NCBI RefSeq assembly: GCF_006965485.1
Contig: NZ_CP041360.1
Location: 2,046,001 to 2,110,000, forward strand
Source of the DNA: Spirosoma sp. KCTC 42546
GTDB taxonomy: Bacteria; Bacteroidota; Bacteroidia; Cytophagales; Spirosomataceae
DNA length: 64,000 bases
Direction of reading: 5' to 3'
The position numbers and the translations under genes were made by a program. Position 1 is the stretch's first letter. Every line of letters starts with the position of its first letter. The notes under the pieces were generated by a model. It made no database searches. It was not told where the DNA came from and worked only from the letters and a program-made list of their open reading frames with translations. Of the stretch, positions 45,031 through 53,485 are shown piece after piece.

Positions 45031-45112
45031 TTTAAACACAGAGTCACAGAGAACACAGAGTAAAAAAGATAGTTTAAAATAACTCTGTGTTCTCTGTGAC
45101 TCTGTGTTTAAA
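45031..45112. repeat. ACAGAG-type hairpin repeat, near-perfect copy
   Basis: Arms 45031-45062 and 45081-45112 match in 31 of 32 positions (units AACACAGAG, TCACAGAG, AACACAGAG), with an 18-base A/T-rich loop. It lies between the GMC oxidoreductase stop and the GH1-like start, both on the minus strand. The cleanest member of the family in this window. Confidence 0.93.
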
Positions 45113-45116
45113 AAAT

Positions 45117-46649
45117 TCACTTATATTTTTCCAGAAACCGATCGGCGGTGCGGAGTGATAACGCCATGATTGTCAGGGCCGGGTTAACGCTCAATGCACT
45201 TGGAAAGGTTGAATTATCACTGATAAACAGATTCGGAATATCGAACGACTGGCCATCCGGATTTACCACTGCTTTAGCTGGATCGGTTCCCATTCGGCAG
45301 GTACCAATAACGTGCGCGTTTCGTGGGAACGCCCATACGTTTTTAGCTCCCGCTGCGTCCCAGATGTCGCGCATGATCTTGTCGGCATGAGCGGTCATTC
45401 GTTTTTCATTGTCTCCATTCGAGAAATAGATACGTGGTTTGGGTAGTCCCCGGATGTCTTTTTCGTCCGATAATTCCAGGTAATTCTGTTCGTAGGGCAG
45501 GCAATCGCCGAGAATATTAATGCCCGCCACATGGTTGTAAGCCAATGCCGCTCGTTTTAGGTCTTGTCCCCAGATTCCCCGCGCCCGCGCCATCTGTGAG
45601 ATATAGGTCAGGGGCATCACGCCAATGGATTGAAGCAGATAACCACCCGCAAAATCCGCCTGCTTAGGTCGGTGGGTATCTTCTGAAATCAACGCACCGG
45701 GAATGCCTTTGTAGGGGCGGACATCTTCCTCAAATTCACCCCAGATCTGTAGACCCGTATGCGCCATCAGATTCCGGCCAACCTGCCCGCTGCTGTTCGC
45801 CAGATTATTCATAAGGAGCAACCGGGCGGTTTCAACCGTTCCGGCACAGAGAAATACGAACCGGCACCGTTGCCGTTCCTCCTGGCCATTTCGGATATAA
45901 ATCACCTCACTAATTCGACCGGATGCGTCCTGAACTAGCTGCGTAACAAAACTTTCTGGCCGGATTTCAGCGCCGTGATGGATTGCCAGTGGAATGTAGG
46001 TTACGTCCATGCTGGCTTTGGCACCAATGGTACAGCCTGCCTGACAAAACCCGCGATTGGCGCAGGCGGGCCGATGACCAACCCCTTCCTGATAGTAGCC
46101 TGCCGATAAGGCGGCATTGGCCGCTGGTGATGTTTTAATGCCGAGTGTTTTACACCCCCGTTCCATCAATTGCCCGGCTCCGTTTATAGGCAATGGTCCC
46201 AGGGCATAGGCGCGTTTTCGGGTAGGCCCCCAGGGATAAGGCGACGGGCCAGAAACTCCCAAAAACTGTTCAACTTCGTCGTAATAAGGCTCTAGCTGAT
46301 CAAAACCAAGGGGCCAGTCTTCGCCTACGCCAAAGTCGGTGCGAAGTTGCAGGTCGTCGGGTTGGGCTCGGGGCGTGTAAGCGGTATAATGCAGTGTCGA
46401 TCCGCCCACGCCCGTACCGGAGTTGTTACTGCCGAACGGGAGCGGATCATTTCCCGCACTGAGTCGTTCGTCATTCCAGAATAATTTCTCCTGCGACTTT
46501 TCGTCGGTGGCAAAATCCGTAGCTGGATTCCAGTGTTTTCCGGCTTCAAGGGCAACGACTTTCAGGCCCGCAGCCGCCAGCCTGGCCAGTAAAGGGGCAC
46601 CCCCGGCACCCGTGCCAATCACAACGGCGTCAACGGTTTCTGTGAGCAT
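45117..46649 (-). CDS. GMC-family oxidoreductase (large subunit of a gluconate/sugar dehydrogenase-type enzyme)
   Basis: A 510-residue flavoprotein. The FAD-binding motif is VVIGTGAGGAPLLARLA, followed by LEAGKHWNP, SNNSGTGVGGSTLHYTAYTP and a Cys-rich stretch (CANRGFCQAGCTIGAKASMD). The GMC C-terminal domain carries HVIGTCRMGTDP with the active-site His and ends NPALTIMALSLRTADRF. The next gene on the strand is a gluconate 2-dehydrogenase subunit 3-type partner, so this is probably a membrane-linked or periplasmic dehydrogenase passing electrons to the respiratory chain. The oxidised sugar or alcohol is unknown. Confidence 0.93.
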   Translation of the reverse strand: MLTETVDAVVIGTGAGGAPLLARLAAAGLKVVALEAGKHWNPATDFATDEKSQEKLFWNDERLSAGNDPLPFGSNNSGTGVGGSTLHYTAYTPRAQPDDLQLRTDFGVGEDWPLGFDQLEPYYDEVEQFLGVSGPSPYPWGPTRKRAYALGPLPINGAGQLMERGCKTLGIKTSPAANAALSAGYYQEGVGHRPACANRGFCQAGCTIGAKASMDVTYIPLAIHHGAEIRPESFVTQLVQDASGRISEVIYIRNGQEERQRCRFVFLCAGTVETARLLLMNNLANSSGQVGRNLMAHTGLQIWGEFEEDVRPYKGIPGALISEDTHRPKQADFAGGYLLQSIGVMPLTYISQMARARGIWGQDLKRAALAYNHVAGINILGDCLPYEQNYLELSDEKDIRGLPKPRIYFSNGDNEKRMTAHADKIMRDIWDAAGAKNVWAFPRNAHVIGTCRMGTDPAKAVVNPDGQSFDIPNLFISDNSTFPSALSVNPALTIMALSLRTADRFLEKYK

Positions 46650-46652
46650 GAT

Positions 46653-46782
46653 GTTAATGGATAATGAATAATGCAGAATGAATAATGGATAATGAAGATT
46701 AATTGGCTGATGGACTTTTGTCTGTTGATGGAGAATTATTCATCATCCATTTTACATTATCCATTATTCATTATCCATTAAC
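46653..46782. repeat. AT-rich TAATGGATAATG inverted repeat
   Basis: GTTAATGGATAATGAATAAT at the left pairs with ATTATTCATTATCCATTAAC at the right, with further AATAATGGATAATG and CATTATCCATT copies inside. Besides pairing across the ~40-base spacer, each arm is a short tandem of the same word. It lies between the subunit-3 gene and the GMC gene. The same words occur at 30168-30297. Confidence 0.88.
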
Positions 46783-47364
46783 TTTCCTTGGTTCGCGGTC
46801 TTCCAACTCATTCAGGCTAATGCGCTGCCAGGTTGGTACATCGGCCATACCGACGTAGCCAATGGCTTCCTGGGCTAGCGGATGGCTGTAGTAGATGTGC
46901 GTAGCTTCGGTTAGTAGTTCTTCAAAAAAACGACCTGCGGGAAGATGCTCCCAGGTTTTGCCGGGCGCTACGGATCGCTGTATATTCAGGAGAACGTCGT
47001 CCTGCTGACTACCGGCCAGTTGCTGAAATGCCTGCTGGAAGAACAATTGAGCTGTCTCCTCGACGCCTGCAAGTCCCAGTTTATAAGCATCTCCATCCGC
47101 AGGCATCGTATCATATCGCCAGCCATCCGATTCGTTCTGAAACAGACGCTTGTCGATACCACCAGCTATATCAATCGGCTTGTCATCAGCCTCCTGCGGA
47201 AGCAGCCGGTCGCAGATGGCTTGTAACAAGGCAAATTCACTGGCGGAGAAAAACTGGGGTTGGTAAGCGGGTGACGTCAGGCGCTCGGTCAGTGCCTGTC
47301 GGGTTGCTTTGGTAACCTGGTTGGTGTTGAGCAGCGAACGAACGGTGCCTTCGGGGTAGTGCAT
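46771..47364 (-). CDS. gluconate 2-dehydrogenase subunit 3-family protein
   Basis: A 197-residue protein starting MHYPEGTVRSLLNTNQVTKA; the longer frame to 47466 is repeat sequence. The pattern FFSASEFALLQAICDRLLPQ, then AGGIDKRLFQNESDGWRYD, and YSHPLAQEAIGYVGMAD matches the small subunit that accompanies GMC dehydrogenases. Members often carry a Tat signal; none is visible here, so export, if any, would be piggy-back with a partner. Its 3' end lies within the AT-rich repeat that separates it from the GMC gene. Confidence 0.87.
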   Translation of the reverse strand: MHYPEGTVRSLLNTNQVTKATRQALTERLTSPAYQPQFFSASEFALLQAICDRLLPQEADDKPIDIAGGIDKRLFQNESDGWRYDTMPADGDAYKLGLAGVEETAQLFFQQAFQQLAGSQQDDVLLNIQRSVAPGKTWEHLPAGRFFEELLTEATHIYYSHPLAQEAIGYVGMADVPTWQRISLNELEDREPRKVNG

Positions 47365-47373
47365 AGAAATTGG

Positions 47374-47458
47374 GTTTGTAGTTCGATGTTTGTAGTCTGA
47401 GGTATAGACCCGCGAGTAGTTCAACCGTAGAAAAACATCAAACGTTGAACTACAAACT
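47374..47458. repeat. inverted repeat with TTTGTAGTTC/GAACTACAAA arms
   Basis: TTTGTAGTTCGATGTTTG near 47374 pairs with CAAACGTTGAACTACAAA near 47440, and an inner GTAGTTCAAC/GTTGAACTAC pair offers an alternative hairpin. It lies between the SDR stop and the subunit-3 start on the same strand. The two competing structures would suit an attenuator, but this is only suggestive. Confidence 0.65.
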
Positions 47459-47465
47459 CCAAACA

Positions 47466-48332
47466 TTACCCTAGTTTACCGCCTGTTACTTCTACAATAC
47501 TACCTGTAATGAAACTGCCTTCGCTCGATGCCAGCAGCACGTAGGCCGGGGCTAACTCTTCGGGTTGTCCGGGGCGGGCCAGCGCTACTTCATGCCCAAA
47601 GTTTTTGACCTCATCTTCGGGCATGGTGCCGGGTATGTTGGGTGTCCAGACAGGGCCGGGAGCCACACAGTTGACCCGGATATTTCGTTTCCCCAACTGA
47701 ATGGCCAGCGACTTGGTGAAAGAGTGAATGGCGCCCTTTGTAGCAGTATAATCGACCAGAATCGGATTGCCCACAATACCCACAATGCTACCCGTGTTTA
47801 CAATGGCATCGCCCGCCTGCAGATGCGGCAGGGCGGCTTTTACCATGAAAAAGTAGCCGAAAATATTGGTCTCGAAGGTCCGTCGGAACTGCTCTTCGGT
47901 AATGTCTTCAATGTGTTCCTGCGCCATCTGATAGGCGGCATTGTTGATAAGGATATTGAGTTTGCCATAGCGATCGACCGTCTGCCTGACGGCATCCAGA
48001 CAAGCCGCCGAACTACGGACATCCGCCTGAATGACCAGGCAGGGTCGGCCTTTGCTTTCCACCAGGTGTTTGGTCGTCATGGCATCGTCGGTATTCTCGT
48101 TATAGACAATGGCCACATTGGCCCCTTCCATGGCAAAGGCAATGGCTACTGCCCGGCCAATGCCCGAATCGGCACCTGTAATGATAGCGACCTTGTCCGT
48201 TAGTTTACCGGCTGCTTTGTAATTAGACAGGTTACTATCAGGGGCGGGGTTCATGTCCGACTGGCGGGCCGGATAGGGGAGTTGTTGCCCCGGAATATCC
48301 GCGGCTTCAGGGCGAAATTCACTTGTTTCCAT
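47466..48332 (-). CDS. short-chain dehydrogenase (general-stress YghA/YhdF-type)
   Basis: A 288-residue SDR starting METSEFRPEAADIPGQQLPY. The long N-terminal arm before the Rossmann fold is typical of the stress-induced YhdF/YghA branch. Motifs: AIITGADSGIGRAVA, NNAAYQMAQEH, the Ser in VNTGSIVGI, YTATKGAIHSF and PGPVWTPNIPG. Expected NAD(P)-dependent oxidoreductase. It is the most upstream gene of the minus-strand run 41613-48332. Confidence 0.93.
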   Translation of the reverse strand: METSEFRPEAADIPGQQLPYPARQSDMNPAPDSNLSNYKAAGKLTDKVAIITGADSGIGRAVAIAFAMEGANVAIVYNENTDDAMTTKHLVESKGRPCLVIQADVRSSAACLDAVRQTVDRYGKLNILINNAAYQMAQEHIEDITEEQFRRTFETNIFGYFFMVKAALPHLQAGDAIVNTGSIVGIVGNPILVDYTATKGAIHSFTKSLAIQLGKRNIRVNCVAPGPVWTPNIPGTMPEDEVKNFGHEVALARPGQPEELAPAYVLLASSEGSFITGSIVEVTGGKLG

Positions 48333-48451
48333 AACGTGGTTGAGTAAGATGCCATTCGGCAATCAACTTGAATAAACCGATGTTAAGTGGTTTTGTTATG
48401 GACGACCGACCATTAGCCAGTTGTTGTCAACAATAGGGCGGACTTCTGGTT

Positions 48452-49669
48452 ATGAGGTCACCTGCTTTGCCAACCACACGTCTTATCAACGCAGGAAATC
48501 ACTCTATGCAGCCTGCGCTTGCCTCACCATCTACATCGCTCTTCCAACCGTTTTCACTGTTTAGTGCCTGCCCACCTGATTCTCAGTTGCGCGTTTCTGT
48601 GATTATTCCTGCCCGGAACGAAGCGGGTTATCTGGAAGTTGCCCTGGATGCTCTGCGCAACCAACGTCAGACCAATGGCAGACCAATGCCCATGCGGGAG
48701 TATGAAGTATTGGTGCTCCTCAACAATTGTACCGATCACTCGGTAACGATTGTGCAGCGCTACCAGCAACGGTACCCGGCTTTCGCGCTCCGTATGGCTA
48801 GCATTCAATTACCTCCCGAAAAAGCCAATGTAGGCACAGCCCGGCGATTGCTGATGGACGAAGCCTGCAAACGGTTGTTGGCGGTTAGCAATTCTGACGC
48901 AATCATTGCCTCTACAGACGGCGATACGCAGGTCGATACCTACTGGATCGCCCAGATACGGGCAGAAATGGCGAAAGGCTGTGAAGTCGTTGGGGGCCGG
49001 ATTCTAACCCGGCCTGACACGAACCCCGTGCGCCTTAATCATCTTCGCGATGTGACCTATCGCATGCTGATCGCGCAACTCGAAGCCTACCTCGATCCAT
49101 CACCAACCGATCCCTGGCCACGTCACTTTCAGCATTTTGGGGCCAGTATTGCCTTGACTTGCGCGGCTTATCAACGGGTTGGCGGACTGCCACGAGTAGC
49201 GTGTCTGGAAGACGAAGCCCTGTATAAAGCGCTGGTTCGAACAGATACCCGAATTCGGAAGAGCCCGCAGGTACGCGTTACTACCTCCACCCGCATGCAG
49301 GGCCGGGTAGAGGTGGGTTTTTCGGAGCAGTTGCGTTATTGGGAAGCCATGAATCAGGCGCGTAAGAGCCAATTGGTCGAAGCCTCGGGCGCAATTATTC
49401 GACGAATACAGAATCGTCACCGCCTTCGGGTAATCTGGCAAAACCGAGCCATCGACCAGCCGGCGGATGAACTAACCGAAATCGCGGCTAATCTGCTGAT
49501 TGATGCCAACTGGCTACAGAACCAATTTGCCCAAAGCTGTTATTTTGGCCAGCTTTGGGAACGCGTCGAGGAACAACTGGCAACGGGTAGCTGGGCCGCT
49601 TTGTGGCCTCTAGTCCCAATTACAACGGCAATTAATGAGTTGCGGTTGTTTCTGCGTGGTATTGGTTAG
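48452..49669 (+). CDS. family 2 glycosyltransferase
   Basis: A 405-residue GT-A enzyme. RVSVIIPARNEAGYLEVALD begins the nucleotide-binding fold, with IIASTDGDTQVD as the DxD-type metal/nucleotide motif and HFGASIALTCAAYQRVGGLP, then CLEDEALYKALV, as the acceptor and catalytic-base region (EDEAL). No membrane segment beyond a C-terminal hydrophobic stretch (WAALWPLVPITTAINE). In other bacteria related GT2 genes sit next to PIG-L, methyltransferase and acyl-CoA dehydrogenase genes, as here beyond the toxin-antitoxin pair. An alternative start lies at 48506. Product unknown. Confidence 0.88.
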   Translation: MRSPALPTTRLINAGNHSMQPALASPSTSLFQPFSLFSACPPDSQLRVSVIIPARNEAGYLEVALDALRNQRQTNGRPMPMREYEVLVLLNNCTDHSVTIVQRYQQRYPAFALRMASIQLPPEKANVGTARRLLMDEACKRLLAVSNSDAIIASTDGDTQVDTYWIAQIRAEMAKGCEVVGGRILTRPDTNPVRLNHLRDVTYRMLIAQLEAYLDPSPTDPWPRHFQHFGASIALTCAAYQRVGGLPRVACLEDEALYKALVRTDTRIRKSPQVRVTTSTRMQGRVEVGFSEQLRYWEAMNQARKSQLVEASGAIIRRIQNRHRLRVIWQNRAIDQPADELTEIAANLLIDANWLQNQFAQSCYFGQLWERVEEQLATGSWAALWPLVPITTAINELRLFLRGIG

Positions 49670-49780
49670 GGATAGTTTTTACTAATCTGCTCTATAAACA
49701 TGTTGCGCTAGGCTGGTATAATGAATTGATTGTTGGAAAAGTGAAGTTGTATAGTTAGCTTAGTGTAAAAGTTCACTATT

Positions 49781-50209
49781 ATGGCGACGGCTTTGCCCAC
49801 TTCTCATCAGAGTCGATTTGTTTCGACTCGCCTGCTTACCGAACAGGAAATAATCACCCGCAGCCGACAAGGCGTGTTGCGAGTTGAAGCCGACCGGGTT
49901 GCTAAACTGGTAGGCTTAACAGATAAAGAAGTAGCTATGGCCTTAGGGATTTCGGCTTCTTATCTGCATCGTTTGAAGGTTGATCAACGAATCAGTCAGG
50001 ATGCTTCTGAGCGGTTACTTCTTTTGGAGAATTTACTCCAACATGCCCTGGATACATTTGAGGGACGAACCACAACCATAGTGGGGTGGTTACGTTCTCC
50101 GCTTAGGGAGTTGGATTTTCAAACCCCTTTGCAAACCTTAGACACAGTCACTGGCTATACGTTAGTCGACCGAGTATTAGGACGTATTGATCACGGTATC
50201 TTCGGCTGA
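49781..50209 (+). CDS. Xre/MbcA/ParS-family antitoxin
   Basis: A 142-residue antitoxin. The N-terminal helix-turn-helix is VAKLVGLTDKEVAMALGIS followed by YLHRL, and the C-terminal DUF2384-type toxin-binding domain is GWLRSPLRELDFQTPLQTLD and YTLVDRVLGRIDHGIFG. It pairs with the RES toxin three bases downstream, the normal antitoxin-first order. It probably represses its own promoter: the segment AGTGAA...TTCACT at about 49739-49777, directly before the start, is a possible operator. Confidence 0.93.
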   Translation: MATALPTSHQSRFVSTRLLTEQEIITRSRQGVLRVEADRVAKLVGLTDKEVAMALGISASYLHRLKVDQRISQDASERLLLLENLLQHALDTFEGRTTTIVGWLRSPLRELDFQTPLQTLDTVTGYTLVDRVLGRIDHGIFG

Positions 50210-50212
50210 GGT

Positions 50213-50680
50213 ATGGCAGTGGTTTATCGAGTTATTCGCCAGAAGTATGCAGAAACTCCCCTGGATGTGACGGGTACATGGCTGAACGGAGGACGTTGGA
50301 ACCCACCTGGAGTTGGTATTCTCTATACCGCAGAGCACCCGGCTTTAGCTTTAGTGGAAATCCTGGTTCATATGCCTCAGGTTCCTTACAACGAATTGCC
50401 AACGTACCGGCTATTTAGTTTAGAGATTCCGGATAAAAGTAGATGTGTGGTAAGAGCTGATGAATTACCATCCTATTGGCACGAGAACACATATAGCAGA
50501 AGCCAGACAATTCTAGCAGATTGGTTAGCAAAGCCCACTATATTAGCCTTGGGCGTTCCTTCGTCAGTTATGCCTGATGGTATAAACTATCTTCTTCATC
50601 CTGCCCATCCTGACTATCGAGATGTTCGTGTAATTGAGGAAAAAGCACTGGTGATCGATCCGCAATTATGGCACGAATGA
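50213..50680 (+). CDS. RES-domain toxin
   Basis: A 155-residue RES protein. The family signature is visible: YRVIRQKYAETPLDVTGTWL, GGRWNPPGVGILYTAEHPAL, ALVEILVHM, and a C-terminal SVMPDGINYLLHPAHPDYR. Experimentally studied members degrade NAD+ (ADP-ribosyl-transferase-like fold) and slow growth until neutralised by their Xre partner. The Arg and Glu in the GGRW and VEILVH blocks are the likely active residues. The stop precedes the convergent methyltransferase gene by 18 bases. Confidence 0.93.
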   Translation: MAVVYRVIRQKYAETPLDVTGTWLNGGRWNPPGVGILYTAEHPALALVEILVHMPQVPYNELPTYRLFSLEIPDKSRCVVRADELPSYWHENTYSRSQTILADWLAKPTILALGVPSSVMPDGINYLLHPAHPDYRDVRVIEEKALVIDPQLWHE

Positions 50681-50698
50681 TAAAGAAACAGGTTAAGT

Positions 50699-51298
50699 CT
50701 ATCCGGCTCTTTTCTGAAATAAATCCAGCCGATACGTCGACTCCCGTCGATTGGTCAGGTGCGTCAGTGGGCCATTGGCCTGGGTCGATTCCAGGAAAAA
50801 GTCATGCACCTGATCGCCGGTTAAGGGGTAGTCGTGCACGAAGGGTGTCCAATGCACCAGTAATAGATGCCCATTTGGCCTGAGATGATCAATCAGTAAC
50901 TGTCGCGCATGGGTTAAATCAGGCATGGCCAGATAATAGCCTACTTCAGATAGTAGAATCAGATCGAACGATTCGCTGGGAAATTCGTCCGGAATTTTCA
51001 TCTGCTGGATCGTTACGTTTGGATACGGAGCCAGCCGTTCGCGAGCCGTTTTTAAGGGTAGTTCGCTGGCATCAACGGCTAGTAACTTCCCACAATGGTC
51101 GGCCAGCATTTGGGTCAGCACACCAATTGAACACCCGATTTCAAAGGCATTGTCGTACTGCGCATTGGGTAAGGCCGCTATCGTTGCCATATACTTCTGT
51201 CGTTCGTAGTCGCTGGTGGCAAAGGACCAGGGGTCTTCGTTGGCCTGATAAACACGGTCGAAATAGGCCTGATCCAGGGTGGTTTGTGGCGTTGGCAT
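50699..51298 (-). CDS. SAM-dependent methyltransferase (NodS-like, class I)
   Basis: A 199-residue class I methyltransferase. The SAM motif is NAFEIGCSIGVLTQMLADHC, with the acidic residue at the end of strand 2 in LLAVDASELPL and motif IV as FDLILLSEVGYYLA. The N-terminus (DQAYFDRVYQANEDPWSFAT, then YERQKY) is the NodS/MycE-like lead typical of this cluster. It follows a PIG-L deacetylase by eight bases. It may methylate an amino group or hydroxyl exposed by the deacetylase on a sugar. Confidence 0.9.
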   Translation of the reverse strand: MPTPQTTLDQAYFDRVYQANEDPWSFATSDYERQKYMATIAALPNAQYDNAFEIGCSIGVLTQMLADHCGKLLAVDASELPLKTARERLAPYPNVTIQQMKIPDEFPSESFDLILLSEVGYYLAMPDLTHARQLLIDHLRPNGHLLLVHWTPFVHDYPLTGDQVHDFFLESTQANGPLTHLTNRRESTYRLDLFQKRAG

Positions 51299-51306
51299 GA
51301 TACGTT

Positions 51307-52062
51307 TTAGGGAGTAGTCGTGGATTCCAGAAAGAGCTCACGAGGGTGATCGAAGTGAAGTAATAAGTCTGGCGATAGGTAAAAGGCGGTTGGATCGTCG
51401 TCAATTAGACGCGTTACCTGCGAGCGATGAGCCGCAATGGCTTGATTCCGTTGCTCCATCACCGTATTGATCGGTACGGTCCAAACCTTTACTTCATCTG
51501 GACCAGGCATGTCGGATGAAGTTCCCAATTCCCACAACCAGATCAGGTATTCCAGGACTCTGGGCTGCGTTGTCGTTTGTCTCAAGGCTTCCTGAACAAG
51601 CTGCCAGGAGGCCCGATGATCTGGGTGCGGGTCACGTCGCCAGGGAACAAACAGGGTAGAGGGTTTCACACGGTCGATCAGGGCTGCCATACAGGTTGCG
51701 GCCTCCGTAAATCCCGGTGTACCATCCATAGGCACCTGCCGATCCCGGTAACGCAAAAATGTACAGGCGTCTGGATCAACGTGTAGCATACGTAAAGCTT
51801 CGCGCGCTTCTGACTCGCGCAAATCACGCAGCCGTTCGGCCGGGTAGGCTTTTGAGTTCGGGTGCGACATGGTCCCGTCACTCACGAAGGCGACATGTAC
51901 GGCGTATCCCTGGTCTCGTAACTGAGTAATCGTGCCGCCACAACCCAATGATTCATCGTCTGGATGCGGGGCAATAACGAGCGCTGTGCCAATTGTAGAA
52001 AGGTTAGTGAGCGCTACTGCCCGCTCATCCAGCGTATGGGTCTGATCAATGCCAGAGTTCAT
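51307..52062 (-). CDS. PIG-L-family deacetylase
   Basis: A 251-residue LmbE/PIG-L protein. ATG at 52062 (MNSGIDQTHTLDERAVALTN) is preferred. The zinc/catalytic motif is VIAPHPDDESLGCGG (HPDDE), with the second His region in VPWRRDPHPDHRASW. The family removes N-acetyl groups from GlcNAc-containing lipids or thiol precursors (as in mycothiol and bacillithiol synthesis). Its 5' end overlaps the 3' end of the acyl-CoA dehydrogenase gene by 17 bases, so the two are co-translated. Confidence 0.93.
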   Translation of the reverse strand: MNSGIDQTHTLDERAVALTNLSTIGTALVIAPHPDDESLGCGGTITQLRDQGYAVHVAFVSDGTMSHPNSKAYPAERLRDLRESEAREALRMLHVDPDACTFLRYRDRQVPMDGTPGFTEAATCMAALIDRVKPSTLFVPWRRDPHPDHRASWQLVQEALRQTTTQPRVLEYLIWLWELGTSSDMPGPDEVKVWTVPINTVMEQRNQAIAAHRSQVTRLIDDDPTAFYLSPDLLLHFDHPRELFLESTTTP

Positions 52063-53227
52063 CGGCAGTTTTGGGGTTAGCGAGCACATATTTTCCAATA
52101 TCCACCAGCGTTGCATCGGGGGCGGGCTGGCGTAGGTAATGGGTTAAATCGCGATGGATGCGCTCAAACGGGAGTGGACGAAGTAACCCTCTGGCACCTA
52201 CGCAGCGTTCGACGAGTGGCATCACACGTAAACAGATTTCTTCGATAGCCGTTCGGGTCATGTTGGCATAGGCCACAATCTTTGTCCAGTCGGCTCCTTC
52301 GGCCAGCCAGCGATCTGTATGGTCGCCAGCATTCTGAAGCCATTGGTTGCCCGATTCGATCAAATAGGCCATTTCAGCCAGGCGGGTTTGCTGGAGCAGA
52401 TCGTCGGTGCGGTTCAGGGAGGTCAGAAACTGGCGGGTAGCCTCATACAGGGCTTCGGCCCCGCCGAGTTGAACGGCTGCAAAGCGAATGGCTCCACCAC
52501 TAAAATAAGGCTGTCGGAAATAGTCGCCGGGCTGGCCCAGCAAATCCGCATCCGTTAACTCGACACCCGTGAAATCAAGTTTAAAACTGGCCGATGCCCG
52601 CATGCCCAACGGTTGCCAGAACTGTGCATCCTGCCCAATCGGCGCGACGTGTTCGGTAGGCACAATCGTCATTTGCCAACCCTTGCGTGAATCGGCCTGT
52701 AAGTCGCCGGTGATCAACGGGCGCTGAATCCAGCCCGCTCCAGAGCAGAAGGTTTTTGTGCCCGACAGTCGATAGACACTGTCGCGGTCAGATGACTTTT
52801 GTTCGGCCAGTCGTACTCCATGATCAGCCTGCGTGTTCCAGACGCTGAACAACCGCTTATGTTCGGTTACGTCGGTATACCAGCGCGTACGCTGATCGGG
52901 CGTCGCGTAGAGGTGAATCAGATAAAGCGCGTTGATGTGTCCTTCATACACCCGGCCGACGGCCAGATTTGCCGACCCAATCCGTTTGAGCAGATGCAGC
53001 AGGCGAGCCGTTTGCCCCCGACCAAAATCCAGATCGTGACCGGGTAGGGTGATGGCAAGTAGTCCAGCCTCCGCCAGCCAGCCAAAAGCCTCTTCGGGAA
53101 ATTCACCTTCCCGATCGGTGACAGGAGCTGCCTGGGCTATCCGGTCCATTAGTGGATTTAACAGGTCTGGGCTATCGGTAGGCGTATGAGGGCGCTTAGC
53201 AGCGGGAACTGGGTGAATAGAGTTCAT
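52046..53227 (-). CDS. acyl-CoA/acyl-ACP dehydrogenase-family protein
   Basis: A 393-residue acyl-CoA dehydrogenase fold protein. N-terminal helical domain (RIAQAAPVTDREGEFPEEAF), middle beta domain (RLSGTKTFCSGAGWIQRPLI) and C-terminal helices (AEMAYLIESGNQWLQNAGDH, then RCVGARGLLRPLPFERIHRD) are in order. The usual glutamate base is not obvious to me. It heads the operon with PIG-L and methyltransferase. A role in oxidising or removing an acyl or amine-linked group on a glycoconjugate, rather than beta-oxidation, would fit these partners; this is inference. Confidence 0.88.
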   Translation of the reverse strand: MNSIHPVPAAKRPHTPTDSPDLLNPLMDRIAQAAPVTDREGEFPEEAFGWLAEAGLLAITLPGHDLDFGRGQTARLLHLLKRIGSANLAVGRVYEGHINALYLIHLYATPDQRTRWYTDVTEHKRLFSVWNTQADHGVRLAEQKSSDRDSVYRLSGTKTFCSGAGWIQRPLITGDLQADSRKGWQMTIVPTEHVAPIGQDAQFWQPLGMRASASFKLDFTGVELTDADLLGQPGDYFRQPYFSGGAIRFAAVQLGGAEALYEATRQFLTSLNRTDDLLQQTRLAEMAYLIESGNQWLQNAGDHTDRWLAEGADWTKIVAYANMTRTAIEEICLRVMPLVERCVGARGLLRPLPFERIHRDLTHYLRQPAPDATLVDIGKYVLANPKTADELWH

Positions 53228-53485
53228 GCCCTATAAATCGGCAAGGCTACAGATTGTTTACGAAGCGCGATGGCTGGGGTGTTTCGGTACGCTAAAAAGA
53301 TATGCCCTGGAACCACTACCTCACATAATCAACAAAATTTATTTCCCGGAGTTGGTATTAATTATACACCTTCAAGTTCTCCGTTTATAGCCAGTAGCTG
53401 TACAAAAATATTTTTCTGTCTAAGGCATTGGGTTTATGTGAACAGGAATTAGAAAGCGCTATTTTACATTTTTTCTATACAACTG

